Shown: positions 32,870 through 41,371 of the stretch, piece after piece
Layout: each line of letters begins with the position of its first letter
Position numbering within the stretch: the first letter of the stretch is position 1
Origin: Actinoallomurus sp963850195
GTDB lineage: Bacteria > Actinomycetota > Actinomycetes > Streptosporangiales > Streptosporangiaceae
Reading direction: 5' to 3'
DNA: 64,000 nucleotides
Assembly: GCA_963850195.1 (NCBI GenBank)
Contig: CAWKKD010000005.1
Location: forward strand, 2,418,001 to 2,482,000
Notes under the pieces: model-generated
The model's input: only the letters and a program-made list of their open reading frames with translations
Database searches by the model: none
What the model was told of the DNA's origin: nothing
Translations under genes and position numbers: made by a program

Positions 32870-33676
32870 GTGAGCGACGTCCAAGGGCCTGCGGACGGTC
32901 GAAAGCCCGTCTTCGGCGCCGAGCGCCGCATGCGCATTCTCGAGCTGCTCCGCGCCAACGGCACGCTCTCGCTGCGCCAGCTCGCCGAGGCCGTGCAGTC
33001 CTCCGAGGTCACCGTGCGCCGCGACGTACGCGCGCTGGAGGCCGACGGGCTGCTGGACCGCCACCACGGCGGCGCGTCGCTGCCCGGCGAGCTGTCGCGT
33101 GAGCCGACCCACCTGCAGAAGGCCCAGGTCGCCAAGGAGGAGAAGGCCGCCATCGCCGACCTGGCCGCGGCACTGGTCGAGGACGGCGACGCCATCGTGA
33201 TCGGGCCGGGTACGACGACGCACGCGCTGGCACAGCGGCTGACCGGCCACACCGACCTGGCCGTAGTGACCAACTCCCTGCTCGTGGCCCAGGCGCTGGC
33301 CGGCTGCCCGCGCATCGAGGTCGTGCTGACCGGCGGCACGCTGCGCGGTCCCGTGCAGGCGCTGGTCGGCAGCGCCGCCGAGCGGTCGCTGGCCGGGTTG
33401 CGGATGCGCCGCGCCTTCATCTCCGGCAACGGGCTCACCGCCGAGCGCGGGCTGTCCACGCCGAACATGCAGGTGGCGAGCACCGACAAGGCGATCGCGG
33501 CGTCCGCCGAAGAGGTCGTCGTGCTGGCCGACCACACCAAGATCGGCGTGAACACCATGGTGCAGACGGTGCCCGCCGAAGAGATCGACCACCTGGTCAC
33601 CGGGGACGCCGCCCCGCAGGAGGAGCTGCACGAGCTGAGCGCCCGCGGCGTACGGCTGCACATCGCGCGCCTCTGA
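32870..33676 (+). CDS. DeoR/GlpR-family transcriptional regulator of sugar metabolism
   Basis: 268 residues from the GTG at 32870 (GGGGAGAATC upstream; an ATG at 32846 is less well placed). The winged helix is RRMRILELLRANGTLSLRQL and SSEVTVRRDVRALEADGLL with DRHHGGA, and the DeoRC sugar-phosphate domain has GPGTTTHALAQ, VVTNSLLVAQAL and VVLTGGTLRGPVQALVG. It lies just upstream of the RbsA-like ATPase gene and probably regulates the adjoining sugar locus. Confidence 0.91.
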   Translation: MSDVQGPADGRKPVFGAERRMRILELLRANGTLSLRQLAEAVQSSEVTVRRDVRALEADGLLDRHHGGASLPGELSREPTHLQKAQVAKEEKAAIADLAAALVEDGDAIVIGPGTTTHALAQRLTGHTDLAVVTNSLLVAQALAGCPRIEVVLTGGTLRGPVQALVGSAAERSLAGLRMRRAFISGNGLTAERGLSTPNMQVASTDKAIAASAEEVVVLADHTKIGVNTMVQTVPAEEIDHLVTGDAAPQEELHELSARGVRLHIARL

Positions 33677-33786
33677 CTCCACGATCGTTTCAACCCGAAA
33701 GCGACCGAATAGCGGCGATACCGTGACGGGACCGTTTTGGCGTGGTACCACGATTTCGGGCATACGGCACACGCGGGAGGAGTCTC

Positions 33787-35292
33787 GTGACGGACAGCGT
33801 CCTCGAAGCCGCCGCGATCCTGAAGGCCTTCCCAGGCGTACGGGCGCTGGACCACGTCTCGCTGACCCTGACCCGGGGTGAGGTGCACGCGCTCGCCGGG
33901 CAGAACGGCGCGGGCAAGTCGACCCTGGTGAAGGTGCTGTCCGGGGTGTACCCACCGGACGGCGGGCGGCTCAGCCGCGACGGCGAGGTCCTGTGCCTCA
34001 CGGGACCGCTCGACGCCCAGCGCGCCGGGATCAGGACCATCCACCAGGACGACAACCTGATCACCTCGATGAGCATCGCCCGCAACCTCTTCCTCGGCGC
34101 CGAGCCGCGTACGCGACTCGGCCTGATCGACGCCGCGCGCATGCACCACCGGGCCGACGAGATCCTCCGCGGGTACGGGCTGCGGACCGACGTACGCCGC
34201 CCGCTGCGGTCGGTCGAGCCGGGCGCGCAGCGGCTCGTCGCGCTGGCCCGCGCGGTCACCGCGGACGCGGCGGTCATCGTCCTGGACGAGCCCACCGCGG
34301 TGATGGACCCGCCCGAGGTCGAGACGCTGTTCCGGGTCATCGCCGAGCAGCGCGAACGCGGCCGGTCGGTGCTCTACGTCAGCCATCGGCTGGAGGAGCT
34401 GTACGCCATCTGCGACCGGGTCACGCTGCTGCGCGAGGGCCGGGTCGTGCACACCGGCCCGATGACCGCGCTCCCCCGGCACAGCCTCGTGTCGCTGATG
34501 CTCGGCCGTACGCCCGCTCCGGCGCCCGCGCCGCAGCCCGGCGCGGCGTGCGAGCGCCCGGACGATCCGCCGTACCTCCAGGCCACCGGGCTGACGCGGC
34601 GCCACGCCCTCGCCGACGTGTCCATCGAGCTGCGGCAGGGCGAGGTGCTGGGCCTCGGCGGCCTGCTCGGCGCGGGGCGTACGGAGACGGCCAAGGCCAT
34701 CGCCGGGGCGATGACGCTCGACGCGGGCGAGGTCACGGTGGCGGGCGCGCCCCTGCGGAACCGCTCGATCACCGGCGCGATCCGCGCCGGCGTCGGCCTG
34801 CTCCCGGAGAACCGCAAGACCGAGGGGATCATCCCCGGGCTCTCCGTACGCGACAACATCTGCCTGGCCGCGCTGCCGCGCCTGTCGCGCTTCGGCGTCG
34901 TCTCCAACGCGCGCATCGACCGGGTGGTCGAGACGTTCATGCGACGGTTGCAGATCAAGGCGGCCTCGCCGCACCAGCCGGTCGCGGACCTGTCGAGCGG
35001 TAACCAGCAGAAGGTCCTGCTGGCGCGCTGGCTGGCGACGCAGCCGAAGGTGCTGCTCCTCGACGAGCCGACCCGCGGCATCGACGTGGGCGCGAAGGCC
35101 CAGCTTCAGGACCTCCTGGACGAGCTCGCCGTCAACGGCCTCGCCATCCTGCTGATCTCCTCGGACCTGGAAGAGCTGGTGAGCGGCTGCGACCGCGTCG
35201 TCGTCCTGCGTGACGGCGCGGTCGCGGCCGAGCTCACCGGCCTGGACGTGACCGAGGAGCGCATCATCACCGCGATGGCGTCCCCTTCCTAG
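33787..35292 (+). CDS. Orphan sugar ABC transporter ATPase (RbsA/YtfR-like, two nucleotide-binding domains)
   Basis: 501 residues. Domain 1 has Walker A GQNGAGKST (38-46) and VIVLDEPTA, but its signature is degenerate (VEPGAQR instead of LSGGQ). Domain 2 has the relaxed Walker A GLLGAGRTE usual for this family, LSSGNQQKVLLARWL and LLLDEPTRGIDVG. The GTG has GGGAGGAG upstream. It closely resembles the ATPase at 41372 but has no permease or binding protein next to it, so it may serve that system or be a relic. Confidence 0.9.
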   Translation: MTDSVLEAAAILKAFPGVRALDHVSLTLTRGEVHALAGQNGAGKSTLVKVLSGVYPPDGGRLSRDGEVLCLTGPLDAQRAGIRTIHQDDNLITSMSIARNLFLGAEPRTRLGLIDAARMHHRADEILRGYGLRTDVRRPLRSVEPGAQRLVALARAVTADAAVIVLDEPTAVMDPPEVETLFRVIAEQRERGRSVLYVSHRLEELYAICDRVTLLREGRVVHTGPMTALPRHSLVSLMLGRTPAPAPAPQPGAACERPDDPPYLQATGLTRRHALADVSIELRQGEVLGLGGLLGAGRTETAKAIAGAMTLDAGEVTVAGAPLRNRSITGAIRAGVGLLPENRKTEGIIPGLSVRDNICLAALPRLSRFGVVSNARIDRVVETFMRRLQIKAASPHQPVADLSSGNQQKVLLARWLATQPKVLLLDEPTRGIDVGAKAQLQDLLDELAVNGLAILLISSDLEELVSGCDRVVVLRDGAVAAELTGLDVTEERIITAMASPS

Positions 35293-35880
35293 GAGAGCCT
35301 CCATTCCAAGATTCCGCCGGAGACGCCGTTGGCCAGGGTCGCCTCGACGCGGAAGGCGCTCGCCTGAACGGGCGTGAACGTCGTCCGGTTGTACGTGTCG
35401 CGCGCCGTCCCGTACGCGGACGGGCCGGCGACCGGCTTCCAGGTACCCGCGTCCAGGTACAGGAGCCGCCACGAGGCCGGCACCCGGCACTGGCCCTGCC
35501 CGGTGTCGTCGAACCAGTACACCTCCGTGGCGGAGACGGTCACCGGAGAGGCGTAGTCGTACTGCACCCACTCGGTGCCGCCCAGATGGTCCCACCAGGT
35601 GAAACGTGGGATCGACTGGTCGCCCGAGCTCGACGGCGAGATGCCGTCGTACAGCGCGTCGGTCGTGTCGCCGTCGAACGTGTGCGAGGCGCTGGCGGCC
35701 ACCCAGTCATGCCCCGTGCCGACCACCGGGAACGACGTGACGCGCAGCCGCGCGGCGCCCATCGGGATGAGCGTGACCGTCTCCAGCGCCTCCGACGTGC
35801 GCACCGGTGAGTCCTGCGGCGGGCGTACGACGTTCTGGTCGTCGGCCTGCCAGTTCGGGACGCGACGGACAGGTGCCGTT
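35289..35880 (-). pseudogene. C-terminal fragment of a GH127-type beta-L-arabinofuranosidase with a discoidin-like domain
   Basis: The frame reads APVRRVPNWQADDQNVV, then PQDSPVRTSEALETVTLIPM and GAARLRVTSFPVVG, the typical end of a GH127 catalytic protein. A beta-sandwich F5/8 type C-like module follows (HTFDGDTTDALYDG, WWDHLGGTEWVQYDY, GILEWRLS). No proper start exists: upstream lies the TnpB element. The matching N-terminus is at 37307-37546. The stop overlaps the convergent ABC gene by 4 nt. Confidence 0.8.
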
Positions 35881-35912
35881 CTGCTCGGGGCGAGCCGAAG
35901 CCGCGGGCAGAA
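35879..35912. repeat. Probable right-end hairpin of the TnpB element
   Basis: TTCTGC (35879-35884) and GCAGAA (35907-35912) are inverted copies enclosing AGCCGAAGCC-type folding DNA, at the point where GH127 homology stops. IS200/IS605-type right ends carry such sub-terminal hairpins. The exact boundary is not proven. Confidence 0.45.
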
Positions 35913-35990
35913 AGCTGCTTGCGGACTTTTTGCAACCGGCCCAAAGCCCGCAGGGGCCTTCGGTAAGCCAGTGAAACTCGAAACTGTGCG

Positions 35991-37220
35991 TCAACGACCA
36001 CGGGCTGAAGCTCGTGGCTTGCTCTCCGGGGCCCGTCTGGGTGAAGGGAGACCGGTAGCGTGTGGGAGGTTGACAGCGCCCCAGCCATCGACACCGCGCT
36101 TGGCTACGTTGATGGCTGCAATGTGGTCTGCGTGCCCAGCGAGGCCGCAGGATCGGCACTTGAACGTGCCACGGGCAGGCCGATTCCGCGCCGATACGTG
36201 CCCACAGGTCGGGCAAGTCTGACTCGTATATGCCGGGTCGACGAGGACGAAGGCGATGCCAGTTCGCTCGGCTTTGTAGCGGGTGAAGGCGATCTGCTGG
36301 GCGAACGTCCAGCGGTGCAGGGTGCGTCGCTGGGACCGGGAAGCCCTTACCCGCCCGAGGATGCCGGAAAGTTCTTCCATAGCAATCCCGCGGCCGGTGC
36401 GTTCGGCCTCACGCACCACGTACTTGCTGATCTGATGGTTGACGTCCTTCATCATCCGCGACTCACGCCCGGACAACATTCGGAGCCGACGTCGAGAGGC
36501 CGATGTGCCCTTTGCTTGTAGGCGTTTGCGCTGGCGGTGACGACGGTCACGGAGAGCGCGGATATGACCGTTACTATTAATCGTTCCAGGCAGCGTTGTT
36601 CCGGGTAGGACCTCACCTGCGGATGTGACCGACAGATTTTCTATTCCCTGATCAAGCCCGAGGAAGCCATTGACCGGATTCGCGACCTCTGGACGGGGGA
36701 GTGTGATGCTGATCTGGAGAAGCCAGGTGCCTTTGCGTTCGATCAGGTCGCATTCGCCGACGGGTAACTCGGCCATGGCTTTCAAATCTTGATCCCGACC
36801 GGCGTAGGCCACGCGAACACGGCCCACAGGGGTCCAGATGGAGGCAATGCGGGCATCTCGCTTAAAGGTGATCATTCGCGCGTCAAACGGCACCGCCGCC
36901 TGCGACCGGAAAATGTGCGCCCGCTTCTTCGATGCTCGGCGGTTGGCGTAGGTGTCAGCCACGCGGGCGATCCCTCGTACGGCCGCTTGAGCTCCCAACC
37001 CAGGGAACTGGGCCCGCAGGTCACGGTAGATCAGCCGGTGTAATGCAAACTGCCTGAACACGCCCTGTTGCCAAGCTATGCGGGAGCCATAAGTGGCAGC
37101 GGCGTTGCAGATCGCGACGGCTGCGGCCAGCCGCTCGGCATCGGCCTGAGTGGGCGATAGGCGGATTTGCACAACCGATGCACATCCGGACTGTTTGACT
37201 GCAGACTTGCGCAATGCCAC
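35991..37220 (-). CDS. tnpB: TnpB RNA-guided endonuclease (IS605-type accessory protein)
   Basis: 409 residues, a normal length. RuvC-I FLGLDQGIENLSV (D190), RuvC-II GIAMEELSG (E282), zinc finger CPTC (336-339) and CRSC (355-358), RuvC-III HADHIAAINVA (D365): all catalytic and zinc residues are present, so the nuclease may be active. The start is GTG 37220 or, better spaced from GGAGG, TTG 37214. The 3' end of the gene folds (CCACG-A-GCTTCAGC-C-CGTGG, ending GTCGTTGA at the stop), as for genes whose end encodes the guide-RNA scaffold. Confidence 0.9.
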   Translation of the reverse strand: MALRKSAVKQSGCASVVQIRLSPTQADAERLAAAVAICNAAATYGSRIAWQQGVFRQFALHRLIYRDLRAQFPGLGAQAAVRGIARVADTYANRRASKKRAHIFRSQAAVPFDARMITFKRDARIASIWTPVGRVRVAYAGRDQDLKAMAELPVGECDLIERKGTWLLQISITLPRPEVANPVNGFLGLDQGIENLSVTSAGEVLPGTTLPGTINSNGHIRALRDRRHRQRKRLQAKGTSASRRRLRMLSGRESRMMKDVNHQISKYVVREAERTGRGIAMEELSGILGRVRASRSQRRTLHRWTFAQQIAFTRYKAERTGIAFVLVDPAYTSQTCPTCGHVSARNRPARGTFKCRSCGLAGHADHIAAINVAKRGVDGWGAVNLPHATGLPSPRRAPESKPRASARGR

Positions 37221-37306
37221 CCTCCGCCCTCGATCGGGGTCACACGTCCCGCCTTCTGTGACCGTAAGCTACATGGGGCGACCGACAGTAACCTAGAAGG
37301 CCCGGA

Positions 37307-37546
37307 TCACCCTCCAGCGACGTGGGCCGTCAGCCACCCCTCGGGCCGTACGCTCCCGGCGGGCAGTTTCAGGAAGGGCTCGGGGGCCAGCGGCGCCCGG
37401 TTCGGCGTGTAGTGGCCGCCGGCGGAGGTGGCCTGGACGGTGCGGAGGACGCGGACGGTGGTCCCGCCGTCCGCGAAGGCGGGGCGGGGCGCGAGGGCCG
37501 CGGCGGTGACCGCGAGGCTCCCGCCGAGGAAGGTTCGCCGTTTCAT
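37307..37546 (-). pseudogene. N-terminal fragment of the GH127-type enzyme
   Basis: A Tat-type signal (MKRRTFLGGSLAVTAAALAP) precedes HYTPNRAPLAPEPFLKLPAG and SVRPEGWL, the conserved beginning of GH127 proteins, then unrelated residues and a stop where the TnpB element begins. AGGAG precedes the ATG. About 400-500 residues of the catalytic barrel that should join it to the 35289-35880 piece are missing, so insertion was accompanied by deletion. Confidence 0.8.
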
Positions 37547-37564
37547 GTGCGACTCCTGTCGCCG

Positions 37565-37600
37565 GACGCGGGAGGGGGCTGGCGGACCCCCTCCCGCGTC
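37565..37600 (-). terminator. Terminator after the GH2 gene
   Basis: A perfect 14-bp stem (37565-37578 with 37587-37600) and 8-nt loop starts 3 bp past the GH2 stop, between it and the GH127 start. Confidence 0.8.
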
Positions 37601-37603
37601 ACA

Positions 37604-40075
37604 TCACTTTCCGGATTGGTAGAGCTGCGCGACCTCGGTCGCGGACAGGGCACGGTCGAAGACGTGCACCTGGTCGATGGCGCCGGGCCAGAAGTCGACC
37701 TGGTTCCCGCCGAACTTCCCCCGGCCGATCACGGTGTGCCCCGTGGACGGATCGCCGAGGCAGGCCGACGCGGTGCCGGCCTTCTCCCCGTTCGCGTAGA
37801 GGGTCAGCGAACCCGTCGACACGTCGCGTACGCCGGTGAGGTGGTACCACTGCCCGGGCTGCGGCGCGGCCGGGGCGAGCGCGCGTACGCCGGCGAAGGA
37901 GAACGCGAACCGGTCGTCGGCGCCGGAGTACTGCAGGAAGAAGGCGCTGTTGCCGTCGCCGTCCTGGCTGACCGCGGTGGCGAACGACCCCGTTTTGTCG
38001 AGCCTCACCCACGCCGAGACGCTGTAGCTCCCGGTCGTGTCGAGGATCGCCGCGCCGGTGTCGGCGTACTGATCCGAGCCGTCGAACCGCACCGCCGAGC
38101 CGGAGTGCCCGGACGTCCAGACCGGACCGTTCACGAGCGTCGCGTCGTGGCCGCCCGCGGCGTCCTTGGCGACGGTGCCGCTGCCCTCGTCGAGCGGGTA
38201 GAAGCTGACGCCGTCGGGACCGGCCGCGCTGCGCCGCGTGACGCCGACGGAGCCGGACGCGTCGATCAGCGCGCGGTTGGCGGCCCTGACCTTGGTGGCG
38301 TCGGGCTTGAGCACCCGCCGGTCGTAGGTGTAGATCCCGTTGAGCTCGTCCTCCACGTCGGTGATCTGGGTGTAGACGGACGCGGACACGCCGCACTGCC
38401 TCTCCACCTGGAGCAGGCGTCCCTGGAGGTCGGTGTAGCGGCTCGTGAGCGTGGCGGCGTCGGGCTCCATCTCGTACGCGAAGCCGTTGGCCGGATCGAA
38501 CATGTGCCCGTCGACCTTCAGCCCGAGCCCGCCGTACTCCCCGTCGACGGCCGCGCGCGTGCCCTGCTGCATGGGCGTACCGGGACCGACGTAGGAGTGG
38601 TCGTCGTACAGGTCGCCCTCGCCGTTGTCGGGGAGGGAGTCGCAGCAGTTCACGCCGCTGTCGGTGTTCACGAGGCGGCTGGGGTCCCACGCCTTGATCT
38701 CGTCGGTGATCCGGCCGGGCTCGAACTCCCCCCAGCCCTCGTTGAACGGCACCCACGTGACGATCGACGGGTGGCTGCGGTGCTGGTCGACCAGCGCGTG
38801 CAGCTGCGTCTCGAACTGCTGCTTCACCGTGTCGGGCGGCGTGTGCCCGGCGAACGTCGAGGGCATGTCCTGCCAGACGAGCAGCCCGAGCCGGTCCGCC
38901 CAGTAGTACCAGCGGTCCGGCTCGACCTTGACATGCTTGCGGACCATGTTGAAGCCGAGGTTCTTGTGCGCCTGCAGGTCGAACCTGAGCGCGGCGTCCG
39001 TCGGCGCGGTGTAGATGCCGTCCGGCCAAAAGCCCTGGTCGAGGGTGCCGACCTGCATGACGAACTTGCCGTTCAGCAGCATCCGTACCTTGCCGTCGGC
39101 GCCCTTGCCGAGGCCGATCGAGCGCATGCCGAAATAGGAGCCGACGTCGTCCACGCTCCGGCCGCGGTCGAGGAGCCGCACCTTCAGCGTGTAGAGGTAC
39201 GGGTCGTCCGGCGACCACAGGTGCGGGTGGCGCACCGGCAGCCTCAGCGCGGCGCCCGCCCGGCCGATCACCCGGCCGACCGGGGTCTTCCCCGCGTACG
39301 CGGTCGCCTCGACGGTCTGCGTCGTGACGCCGGAGGCGCGTACGGTCACGTTCAGCGCCCTGGCCGCCAGGTCCGGCGTCGCATCGATCCGGTCGATGTG
39401 CGCGGCCTTCACCGGCTCCGCCCAGACGGTCTGCCAGATCCCGGAGGACGGCGTGTAGAAGATGCCGTCGCCGGCCCGGCGCTGCTTGCCGAGTGGCTGG
39501 CCGGCGATGTCGGTCGAGTCGTCGACGCCGACGATGACCTCCTGCGGCCCGGTCCCCTTCAGCGCGCCGGTGACGTCGGCGGTGAAGGCGTCGTAGCCGC
39601 CGGTGTGGGTCGCGACCCTGACGCCGTTGACATAGACGCCGGCCTGGTAGTCGACCGCCTGGAAGTGCAGGAGCAGCCGTTCGCCCTTCCACGACGACGG
39701 CACCGTGAACGTACGGCGGTACCACATGTGGTCGACGTGCCGTTCGATCCCGGACAGCAGCGACTCGACCGGGTACGGCACGAGGACGCGCTCGGCCAGG
39801 TCCCGGCCGACCGGCGGTGCCTGACCGGGGGTCGCCTCGGCGAACTGCCAGGTGCCGTTGAGGTTCTGCCAGCGGGAGCGGGTCAGCTGCGGCCGTGGGT
39901 AGTCGGGCAGGGCGTTGGTCGGTGAGACGTCGGCGGTCCACGGCGTCGTGAGCCGCGTCGCGGCCTTCGGCCTCGCGCCCGCCGAGGCACCGCCGGCGGG
40001 GACGGCGAGGGCGGCGAGCAGTGCCAGGACGAGGACGACGACGCCGACCGGTCGAGGTGATCGCGGCGGGTACAA
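37604..40075 (-). CDS. Secreted GH2-family glycosidase with C-terminal LamG-type domain
   Basis: 823 residues from a TTG at 40075 (TTGGAG 8 nt upstream). Signal peptide (about 1-32), sugar-binding jelly-roll (65-220, MWYRRTFTVPSSWKGERLLLHF), Ig-like domain, TIM barrel with acid/base E446 in WVPFNEGW and nucleophile E513 in VDGEYGG. A LamG/concanavalin-like domain occupies about 640-820 (DGSDQYADTG, YSVSAWVRLDKTGSF, FDRALSATEVAQLY). This is a beta-galactosidase/mannosidase-like enzyme acting outside the cell, next to a GH127 gene and a sugar importer. Confidence 0.9.
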   Translation of the reverse strand: MYPPRSPRPVGVVVLVLALLAALAVPAGGASAGARPKAATRLTTPWTADVSPTNALPDYPRPQLTRSRWQNLNGTWQFAEATPGQAPPVGRDLAERVLVPYPVESLLSGIERHVDHMWYRRTFTVPSSWKGERLLLHFQAVDYQAGVYVNGVRVATHTGGYDAFTADVTGALKGTGPQEVIVGVDDSTDIAGQPLGKQRRAGDGIFYTPSSGIWQTVWAEPVKAAHIDRIDATPDLAARALNVTVRASGVTTQTVEATAYAGKTPVGRVIGRAGAALRLPVRHPHLWSPDDPYLYTLKVRLLDRGRSVDDVGSYFGMRSIGLGKGADGKVRMLLNGKFVMQVGTLDQGFWPDGIYTAPTDAALRFDLQAHKNLGFNMVRKHVKVEPDRWYYWADRLGLLVWQDMPSTFAGHTPPDTVKQQFETQLHALVDQHRSHPSIVTWVPFNEGWGEFEPGRITDEIKAWDPSRLVNTDSGVNCCDSLPDNGEGDLYDDHSYVGPGTPMQQGTRAAVDGEYGGLGLKVDGHMFDPANGFAYEMEPDAATLTSRYTDLQGRLLQVERQCGVSASVYTQITDVEDELNGIYTYDRRVLKPDATKVRAANRALIDASGSVGVTRRSAAGPDGVSFYPLDEGSGTVAKDAAGGHDATLVNGPVWTSGHSGSAVRFDGSDQYADTGAAILDTTGSYSVSAWVRLDKTGSFATAVSQDGDGNSAFFLQYSGADDRFAFSFAGVRALAPAAPQPGQWYHLTGVRDVSTGSLTLYANGEKAGTASACLGDPSTGHTVIGRGKFGGNQVDFWPGAIDQVHVFDRALSATEVAQLYQSGK

Positions 40076-40218
40076 GGACGCACTCCAATCTGCCCGGGGG
40101 CGGGCACTGGCGGAGACGGCCCCAGCATGAGCGCACGTGACCGGTTTTGCAATATTCCGATCGGAGACGACCGCACGATCGGGCCATTCAGGACTCTCAC
40201 TGCATCCACTGATCGCTA

Positions 40219-40248
40219 TTGACAGAAGACGATCGAAAATGGCTCAAT
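40219..40248 (+). promoter_or_regulatory. Candidate promoter of the sugar ABC operon
   Basis: TTGACA (40219-40224), 18-bp spacer, CTCAAT (40243-40248), about 36 bp before the start codon of the binding protein. The -35 is consensus and the -10 weak, as expected for a regulated promoter. Confidence 0.4.
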
Positions 40249-40284
40249 ACGGAGGCCCCATCCCCCCTCGGGAAGGACCCACCC

Positions 40285-41361
40285 ATGACCGTGTCTCCCC
40301 GCCGTGGCGCGCGCGTGGCCGCGTTCGCCGCCGTGCTGACCGTCGCCGCCGCAGGCTGCGCCAAGTCCGAGGACAACGGGCAGGCCGGCGCCCAGGACAC
40401 CCAGGGCCAGCAGCAGGTGGTCCAGACGCCGTCGGGAAACACTCCGTCGTGCACGCTCGCCAAATTCGGCGCAACGAAGTTCGACCTCAAGAGCGACGTG
40501 GTCGGGTTCTCCCAGTCCGAGAAGGAGGCCAACCCCTTCCGCATCGCCGAGACCAAGTCGATCAAGGACGAGGCCCGGCTGGTCGGCATCGCGCACCTGA
40601 AGGCCACCAACGGCCAGTCGCAGTTCAACAAGCAGATCAGCGACGTGCAGCAGCTCATCGCGCAGGGCGCGAAGGCACTCGTGATCGCGCCGCTCAACTC
40701 CGACGGCTGGGAGCCGGTGCTCCAGCAGGCCTCCGCCAAGCACATCCCGATCATCACGGTCGACCGGAAGATCAACGCCACCGCGTGCAAGGACTACGTG
40801 ACGTTCATCGGCTCGGACTTCTACGAGCAGGGCAAGCGCGCCGCCGACCAGATGGTCAAGGCGCTCGACGGTACGGGCAAGGTCGCCATCCTGCTCGGCG
40901 CCTCCGGCAACAACGTCACGACCGACCGTACGAACGGCTTCAAGGACGAGCTCAAGCAGAAGGCCCCGGACATCCAGATCACCTTCCAGCAGACCGGGGA
41001 GTTCGCGCGGGAGAAGGGCCAGCAGGTCACCGAGCAGCTCATCCAGAGCAACCCCGACGTGACCGGCCTGTACGCCGAGAACGACGAGATGGCGCTCGGC
41101 GCGGTGACCGCCCTCAAGGGCGCCGGCAAGAAGGCCGGCCAGATCAAGATCGTCTCGGTGGACGGCACACGCGGCGCGGTGTCGCAGATCCCGGGCGGCT
41201 GGATCTCGGCGGTCATCGAGTCCAACCCGAGGTTCGGCCCGCTGGCGTTCCAGACCCTCAGCAAGTTCCTCGACGGCCAGGCCATCCCGGACAAGGTGAT
41301 CATCTCCGACCGTGAGTACGACGCGTCGAACGCGAAGCAGTCCGTGTCGTCCGCGTTCTGA
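40285..41361 (+). CDS. Sugar ABC transporter substrate-binding lipoprotein (YtfQ-like)
   Basis: 358 residues from the ATG at 40285 (GGGAAGGA upstream). Lipobox VAAAGC near residue 22 anchors it to the membrane. VVGFSQSEKEANPFR, ALVIAPLNSDGWEPVL, IPIITVDRKI, LLGASGNNVTTDRTNGFKD and GLYAENDEMALGAV fit the periplasmic-binding-protein type 1 group close to the galactofuranose binder YtfQ. It heads a four-gene operon with a double ATPase and two permeases, the ytfQ-ytfR-ytfT-yjfF arrangement. Substrate inference: a furanose sugar, perhaps L-arabinofuranose given the GH127 remnant nearby. Confidence 0.9.
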   Translation: MTVSPRRGARVAAFAAVLTVAAAGCAKSEDNGQAGAQDTQGQQQVVQTPSGNTPSCTLAKFGATKFDLKSDVVGFSQSEKEANPFRIAETKSIKDEARLVGIAHLKATNGQSQFNKQISDVQQLIAQGAKALVIAPLNSDGWEPVLQQASAKHIPIITVDRKINATACKDYVTFIGSDFYEQGKRAADQMVKALDGTGKVAILLGASGNNVTTDRTNGFKDELKQKAPDIQITFQQTGEFAREKGQQVTEQLIQSNPDVTGLYAENDEMALGAVTALKGAGKKAGQIKIVSVDGTRGAVSQIPGGWISAVIESNPRFGPLAFQTLSKFLDGQAIPDKVIISDREYDASNAKQSVSSAF

Positions 41362-41371
41362 GGAGCCTTTC

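Larger units (their letters stand above)
35879..37320 (-). mobile_element. IS605-type element with only tnpB
   Basis: A 1.3-1.4 kb insertion of lower GC content (several AT-rich patches such as 36560-36660) separating the two GH127 fragments. It holds tnpB but no Y1 or serine tnpA. Beyond the tnpB stop, 100 bp of hairpin-rich DNA fits the omega-RNA 3' part and right end. The ends are approximate. Confidence 0.75.

Noticed and set aside
32005..35595. A 1196-codon open frame on the reverse strand
   Set aside because: Only its last 263 codons (the SDR) look like protein. The rest is antisense to the DeoR and ABC ATPase genes and is an artefact of high GC.
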